The notes under the pieces are model-generated. The model ran no database searches. It worked only from the letters and a program-made list of their open reading frames with translations, and was not told the DNA's origin. Positions 12,984 to 15,710 of a stretch of 15,710 nucleotides of DNA are shown here, in pieces. Where the stretch lies: assembly GCA_030426445.1 (NCBI GenBank), contig JAUHYS010000018.1:1-15710 (forward strand). The letters run 5' to 3'. The stretch comes from a bacterium (lineage in GTDB: Bacteria; UBA10199; DSSB01). The translations under genes were made by a program, and so were the position numbers. Position 1 is the first letter of the stretch. Each line of letters starts with the position of its first letter.

Positions 12984-13883
12984 ATGAAGCTATTTAAATA
13001 CATTTTGTTGTGTGTACTCAATTTGACATCCGCAATTGGGTTCTGTGCCAAACTCGACTACAAAGACACTTCTCCGATTCAGGGAGATGGAAAATTACGT
13101 ATTTATAATTATCATCTTGATGAATTTGACGAAATCGAATTTCGTCAAGGAGGAAAACTCAATCCTGAAGCTATGGAAAAAATTCGTCAAATTTTCCGCT
13201 CTAGGGATAATCACGCCGTCATCCCTATTGATATTAAACTCGTTGATTTGTTGGACCACTTACAAGATTATTTTGAAGCAGACACCATTGAAGTCATTTC
13301 GGGCTACCGAAGAAAGGAATTCAATGAGTCACTTTTAAAATCGGGGCATAAAGTCAGTCCCAAAAGCCTTCATGTTCAGGGAAGAGCTGTTGATATCCAT
13401 ATTGACGAAATAAGAGAAGAAACCCTTCAAGCTTATCTGATCAGTCTAAAGTTAGGTGGGGTTGGATATTATGGCCCACTTGATTTTATTCATGTCGATA
13501 CAGGCCCCTTTCGTCGCTGGAGTGAAAACAAAAACTTGAGTCGTAAACTGATTGGTGTGGTTCGACCTGATGCACCTGCACAACTGACAAGCGATAAAAA
13601 CGAATATCTACCCGATGAAAGCCTTAGTTTTACCTGGAACTTTAAACCAGGTTATGAAAAATCCAGCATTGAAAAAATTCAATTAGAACATTTTTGGCGA
13701 GGGCAATGGCGACATTGCGCAACTGAACTCACACCAAAAAACTCCACATTGCTACCCAATAGTTCCCTACTTTGCCCCATCGATAAAGTTAAGCGTTCAT
13801 ATGGAAAATACCGTTGGACTTTTTACCTAAAAGGCGATCCTGAAAAGGTTTCTTCCAACGAATTTTATCTCAAGAAGAAATAA
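12984..13883 (+). CDS. YcbK/MepK-like (DUF882, M15-type) periplasmic murein peptidase
   Basis: A 299-residue exported zinc peptidase. Residues 1-22 are a signal peptide (hydrophobic YILLCVLNLTSAIGF, probable cleavage near CA-K). The catalytic domain spans about 60-182: SGYRRKEFNESL (106-117), then SLHVQGRAVDIHI with zinc ligands His130 and Asp137, and FIHVDTGPFRRW with His170 and Asp172. This is the SxHxxGxAxD...HxD signature of the DUF882/M15 group, whose E. coli member MepK cleaves peptidoglycan crosslinks. Residues about 190-299 are an added beta-rich domain (LTSDKNEYLPDESLSFTW) resembling an Ig-like module, not part of the minimal enzyme. Start choice is less secure because no clear Shine-Dalgarno precedes the ATG, but the signal peptide begins well there. 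A 10-base gap to the next gene indicates an operon. Confidence 0.88.
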   Translation: MKLFKYILLCVLNLTSAIGFCAKLDYKDTSPIQGDGKLRIYNYHLDEFDEIEFRQGGKLNPEAMEKIRQIFRSRDNHAVIPIDIKLVDLLDHLQDYFEADTIEVISGYRRKEFNESLLKSGHKVSPKSLHVQGRAVDIHIDEIREETLQAYLISLKLGGVGYYGPLDFIHVDTGPFRRWSENKNLSRKLIGVVRPDAPAQLTSDKNEYLPDESLSFTWNFKPGYEKSSIEKIQLEHFWRGQWRHCATELTPKNSTLLPNSSLLCPIDKVKRSYGKYRWTFYLKGDPEKVSSNEFYLKKK

Positions 13884-13893
13884 CGAGTTTAAA

Positions 13894-14394
13894 ATGATCG
13901 TTTTACTGATTGCCAGCCTGGCTTTTATTTTTGCGATTCTTCTGATCTTTTTTATTAAAAAAACAGAAGAAGATGAGGCACATGTTACAAGCTCACAAAG
14001 TTCAGAAGAATTATTTCACTTAACTTTCAACCAGTTCTATCTCTTATCTTGCCAACTCTTGGAAAAGCTAGGTCTTGTCATTAAAGAAAACTCAAGAGTG
14101 AGTGAAAAAGAAATTGATATTCTTGCTGAAAACCCTACTCCTTTTATTGGAGGACCCGTCATCATCCATCTTTCCTTCCATCCTAGTGGAGCAAAAGTGG
14201 GAACAGTTGAAGTCATGAACTTTGCTTCTAATCTTATTGGAGAAAGAAAAGGAAAAGCAATTCTGATTACGACAGGAAGCATCTCGCCTGAAGTCGCTTT
14301 TCTGCCAGAATTACCTGCTATGGACTTTATTGATGGAGAAAAATTTTTAACGTTACTGAAAGAACACAATCTTTTGGAAACTAGTAAAGAATAA
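13894..14394 (+). CDS. Membrane-anchored protein with a degenerate Mrr/restriction-endonuclease-like fold
   Basis: A 166-residue protein. Residues 2-21 are one transmembrane helix (IVLLIASLAFIFAILLIFF) followed by KK, so the rest should be cytosolic. Residues about 45-162 follow the order of an Mrr-type catalytic domain: helix QLLEKLGLVI, the EIDILAE strand with its acidic residues, strand VIIHLSFHP, a long helix (VEVMNFASNLIGERKG), strand AILITTGSISPEVAFL, and a final FIDGEKFLTLLKEHNL, which closely parallels the IDGxxLxxLL end of Mrr domains. The Q-x-K (or E-x-K) catalytic pair expected in the VIIHLSFHP strand is absent, so nuclease activity is unlikely. It is probably translated with the peptidase gene upstream (10-base gap); its ribosome-binding site is weak. 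Assignment is by fold pattern and is tentative; the partner peptidase suggests an envelope-related role. Confidence 0.7.
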   Translation: MIVLLIASLAFIFAILLIFFIKKTEEDEAHVTSSQSSEELFHLTFNQFYLLSCQLLEKLGLVIKENSRVSEKEIDILAENPTPFIGGPVIIHLSFHPSGAKVGTVEVMNFASNLIGERKGKAILITTGSISPEVAFLPELPAMDFIDGEKFLTLLKEHNLLETSKE

Positions 14395-14398
14395 AAAA

Positions 14399-14471
<73 letters not shown>

Positions 14472-14483
14472 GAGAGTGAAGAT

Positions 14484-14512
14484 TTCCTATCGAGGCTTAT
14501 GCCACTTGTCAA
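14484..14512 (-). promoter_or_regulatory. tRNA-Gly promoter
   Basis: Leftward, a perfect TTGACA (14512-14507) is followed after 17 bases by TAGGAA (14489-14484). The start falls near 14477, just before the mature tRNA 5' end at 14470. The -10 is weak, but position and the perfect -35 are convincing. Confidence 0.55.
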
Positions 14513-14535
14513 TGGATTCCTAAAAATAAATTAAC

Positions 14536-14548
14536 TCTTATCATAAGA
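14536..14548 (-). repeat. Short palindrome downstream of pgsA
   Basis: TCTTATCATAAGA (14536-14548) is a 13-base palindrome, followed on the leftward strand by a T-rich stretch (TTAATTTATTTTT). It may be a weak terminator for pgsA, 26 bases after its stop codon; the short stem makes this uncertain. Confidence 0.3.
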
Positions 14549-14573
14549 TCAATGTCTCAGGTCATGAAATGGC

Positions 14574-15179
14574 TTAAGTGTGATAACTTTTAAGGATAGC
14601 CTGAGAAAATTTCCAGACATAACCAAAGCCTGAACCAATGGCCATCAGCAAAGCCAAGATTAACACCCAATACCCCCAAAAATTGATTTCTATCCCCCAA
14701 AAAGAATAGTGTAGCATTAAAAGTATTAGTGCAATATTTTGTAACAAGGTTTTACCTTTTCCCCACCTATCGGCTGCAATCACCAAGCCTTCTGAAGTCG
14801 CCACACCCCTTAGCGCGGTAATTGTAAACTCCCTGGCTAAAAATAAAGCCACAATCCATGCTGCGACTCGATTTAAGGAAATCAGCATGATCATCACAGA
14901 AAGGTTCATTAATTTATCTGCAAGTGGATCAAAGTATTTTCCAAAGACACTATTGATATGGTATTTTCTGGCATAATAGCCATCCACTAAATCACTCATC
15001 GCAGCGATAAAAAAAACAGCACTTGCAATAACACCTAATAAGAAATTACTCTCAATGCTTTTATTGGGGTCTATTTTGAGCAAAATCCAGGCAACCACAG
15101 GAACAAGCAAAATTCTTCCCATTGTTAGGTAATTAGGTAGATTAAAATATTCTCGCTTTTTAGAAGGTCTTAGTTGCAT
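14574..15179 (-). CDS. pgsA: CDP-diacylglycerol--glycerol-3-phosphate 3-phosphatidyltransferase
   Basis: An integral membrane enzyme making phosphatidylglycerol-phosphate, the committed step toward phosphatidylglycerol and cardiolipin. The CDP-alcohol phosphatidyltransferase signature is complete: D-x-x-D-G-x-x-A-R-(8)-G-x-x-x-D-x-x-x-D (Asp63, Asp66, Gly67, Ala70, Arg71, Gly80, Asp84, Asp88 in this numbering). The N-terminal NLPNYLTMGRILLVP and the later AREFTITALRG segment are typical of PgsA. About six hydrophobic helices are visible. The start at 15179 (MQLRPSKKREYFNLPNYLT) is preferred because family members begin close to NLPNxLT. The frame is open further upstream to a TTG at 15245, but that would run across the nadB start and add a hydrophobic segment not seen in PgsA. 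The ribosome-binding site is weak. Length of about 201 residues is normal. Confidence 0.93.
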   Translation of the reverse strand: MQLRPSKKREYFNLPNYLTMGRILLVPVVAWILLKIDPNKSIESNFLLGVIASAVFFIAAMSDLVDGYYARKYHINSVFGKYFDPLADKLMNLSVMIMLISLNRVAAWIVALFLAREFTITALRGVATSEGLVIAADRWGKGKTLLQNIALILLMLHYSFWGIEINFWGYWVLILALLMAIGSGFGYVWKFSQAILKSYHT

Positions 15180-15233
15180 ACATAGGCCTATAATATAATA
15201 TGACAAAAACTCAAATACTATAAAGGAACCCAT
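15180..15233. promoter_or_regulatory. Shared divergent pgsA/nadB promoter region
   Basis: The 54 bases between the two starts contain TATAATATAATA (15189-15200), which offers TATAAT -10 boxes rightward (15189-15194, 15194-15199) and TATTAT boxes leftward. No good -35 is seen in either direction. The nadB ribosome-binding site AAAGGA is at 15222-15227. Confidence 0.3.
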
Positions 15234-15593
15234 TTGGATAAGCAATTTGATTTCTTAGTTATTGGCACCGGTATCGCAGGACTCAGCTTTGCTTTAAAAG
15301 TTGCCGAAGCTGGAAGCGTCGCTATCTTAACTAAAAAAGAACGCGGAGAATCCAATACTAACTACGCACAAGGGGGCATTGCGTCAGTCATCTCTTCGGA
15401 AGATAATTTAGAATTCCATGTACAGGATACTTTGGAGGCTGGCGCAGGTCTCTGCCATATTGATGTAGTGAAACAAGTCATTAAAGAAGGCCCCAAAGCT
15501 ATCCAAGCTTTAATAAACTGGGGTGTTGAATTTAGTAAAAATACAAATGGAGAGTTTGACTTAGGTAGAGAGGGGGGGCATAGTCATCGGCGC
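15234..15593 (+). CDS. nadB: L-aspartate oxidase, N-terminal 120 residues only (interrupted)
   Basis: NadB oxidises L-aspartate to iminoaspartate for NAD synthesis. The start is TTG, chosen from AAAGGA 6 bases upstream and from the FAD motif appearing at once (FLVIGTGIAGLSFAL, 7-21). SNTNYAQGGIASV (40-52) and DTLEAGAGLC (65-74) are classic NadB blocks, and LGREGGHSHRR (110-120) is the substrate-loop motif. In NadB this continues IVHAxDxTG, but here the frame becomes DCHGRR and stops at 15680 with no further family similarity. Full-length NadB is about 530 residues, so roughly three quarters is missing. The frame is correct through the run of seven G at 15572-15578, so that run is not the cause. 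Similarity ends between about 15591 and 15600, where another sequence begins. Either the gene is truly disrupted or the assembly is chimeric at its edge. Confidence 0.85.
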
Positions 15594-15710
15594 GATTGTC
15601 ATGGGCGTCGGGCTTTTCTTCTTCATTCCATTCTGGTCGACCTTTGGACCAGCCATTCGCTACAGCATCGACAACCCTGAAACTACCGTTGAGTCTCGTG
15701 CTGACATCGA
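15577..15710 (+). CDS. Fragment of an unknown membrane protein in another frame (partial)
   Basis: In the frame offset from nadB, an open stretch runs from about 15577 off the end of the window with no stop. It encodes a strongly hydrophobic segment (GIVIGAIVMGVGLFFFIPFW) then STFGPAIRYSIDNPETTVES. This reads like one transmembrane helix and a following soluble loop. The last 120 bases are visibly higher in GC and C-ending codons (ATC, GTC, TTC, GAC) than the rest of the window. No start codon or ribosome-binding site is evident and it overlaps the end of nadB similarity. I do not recognise the family. It probably belongs to another gene, or another genome, joined here. Confidence 0.4.

Noticed and set aside
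15180..15245. Longer pgsA starting at TTG 15245 or ATG 15233
   Set aside because: It would overlap the nadB start and its ribosome-binding site, and adds a hydrophobic segment before the usual PgsA N-terminus; neither start has a Shine-Dalgarno.
15572..15578. Run of seven G as a possible frameshift explaining the nadB break
   Set aside because: The nadB frame reads correctly through and beyond the run (GREGGHSHRR); shifting it by one base does not restore NadB sequence downstream.

Overview
The window reads as chromosomal DNA from a low-GC (about 40% by eye) Gram-negative bacterium, probably of a deltaproteobacterial or related lineage. Evidence includes a lipoprotein with a clear lipobox, a secreted protein with thrombospondin type-3 repeats and a Cys-plus-membrane-helix-plus-basic C-terminus resembling MYXO-CTERM sorting tails, a PrkA-like kinase start, and a YcbK-type periplasmic peptidase. 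The lineage call is inference; no rRNA or other decisive marker is present. I see no phage, transposon, plasmid or CRISPR signature.

Layout. 1-936: the start of a leftward PrkA-like kinase gene and a divergent rightward glycine-zipper stress-type gene, with candidate promoters for each between them. 1184-4775: two rightward accessory genes. One is an unrecognised 584-residue protein (Pro-rich head, beta-rich middle, coiled-coil tail). The other is an Asp-rich TSP3-repeat surface protein. 4786-5916: a leftward site-2-type membrane metalloprotease with a CBS-like tail. 6058-9857: a rightward pyruvate dehydrogenase operon, E1alpha-E2-E3, with no E1beta. 9890-11422: leftward leuA with a long leader holding a possible short Leu-containing leader peptide, a hairpin, and a segment able to pair with the leuA ribosome-binding site. 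11700-12725: a leftward lipoprotein gene ending in the window's clearest intrinsic terminator. 12984-14394: a rightward pair, a YcbK/DUF882-type peptidase and a membrane-anchored degenerate Mrr-like protein. 14399-14470: leftward tRNA-Gly(GCC). 14574-15179: leftward pgsA. 15234-end: rightward nadB, which loses its family sequence after about residue 120 and gives way to a higher-GC membrane-protein frame that runs off the end.

Function. Most of the window is housekeeping metabolism (acetyl-CoA production, leucine, NAD and phosphatidylglycerol synthesis) with envelope genes between. Points most worth following up are the leuA leader, which could act by translational attenuation; the PDH operon lacking E1beta; the inverted repeat in the protease/pdh divergent promoter region; the TSP3 protein's C-terminal sorting-like tail; and the abrupt junction in nadB, which may be an assembly artefact.
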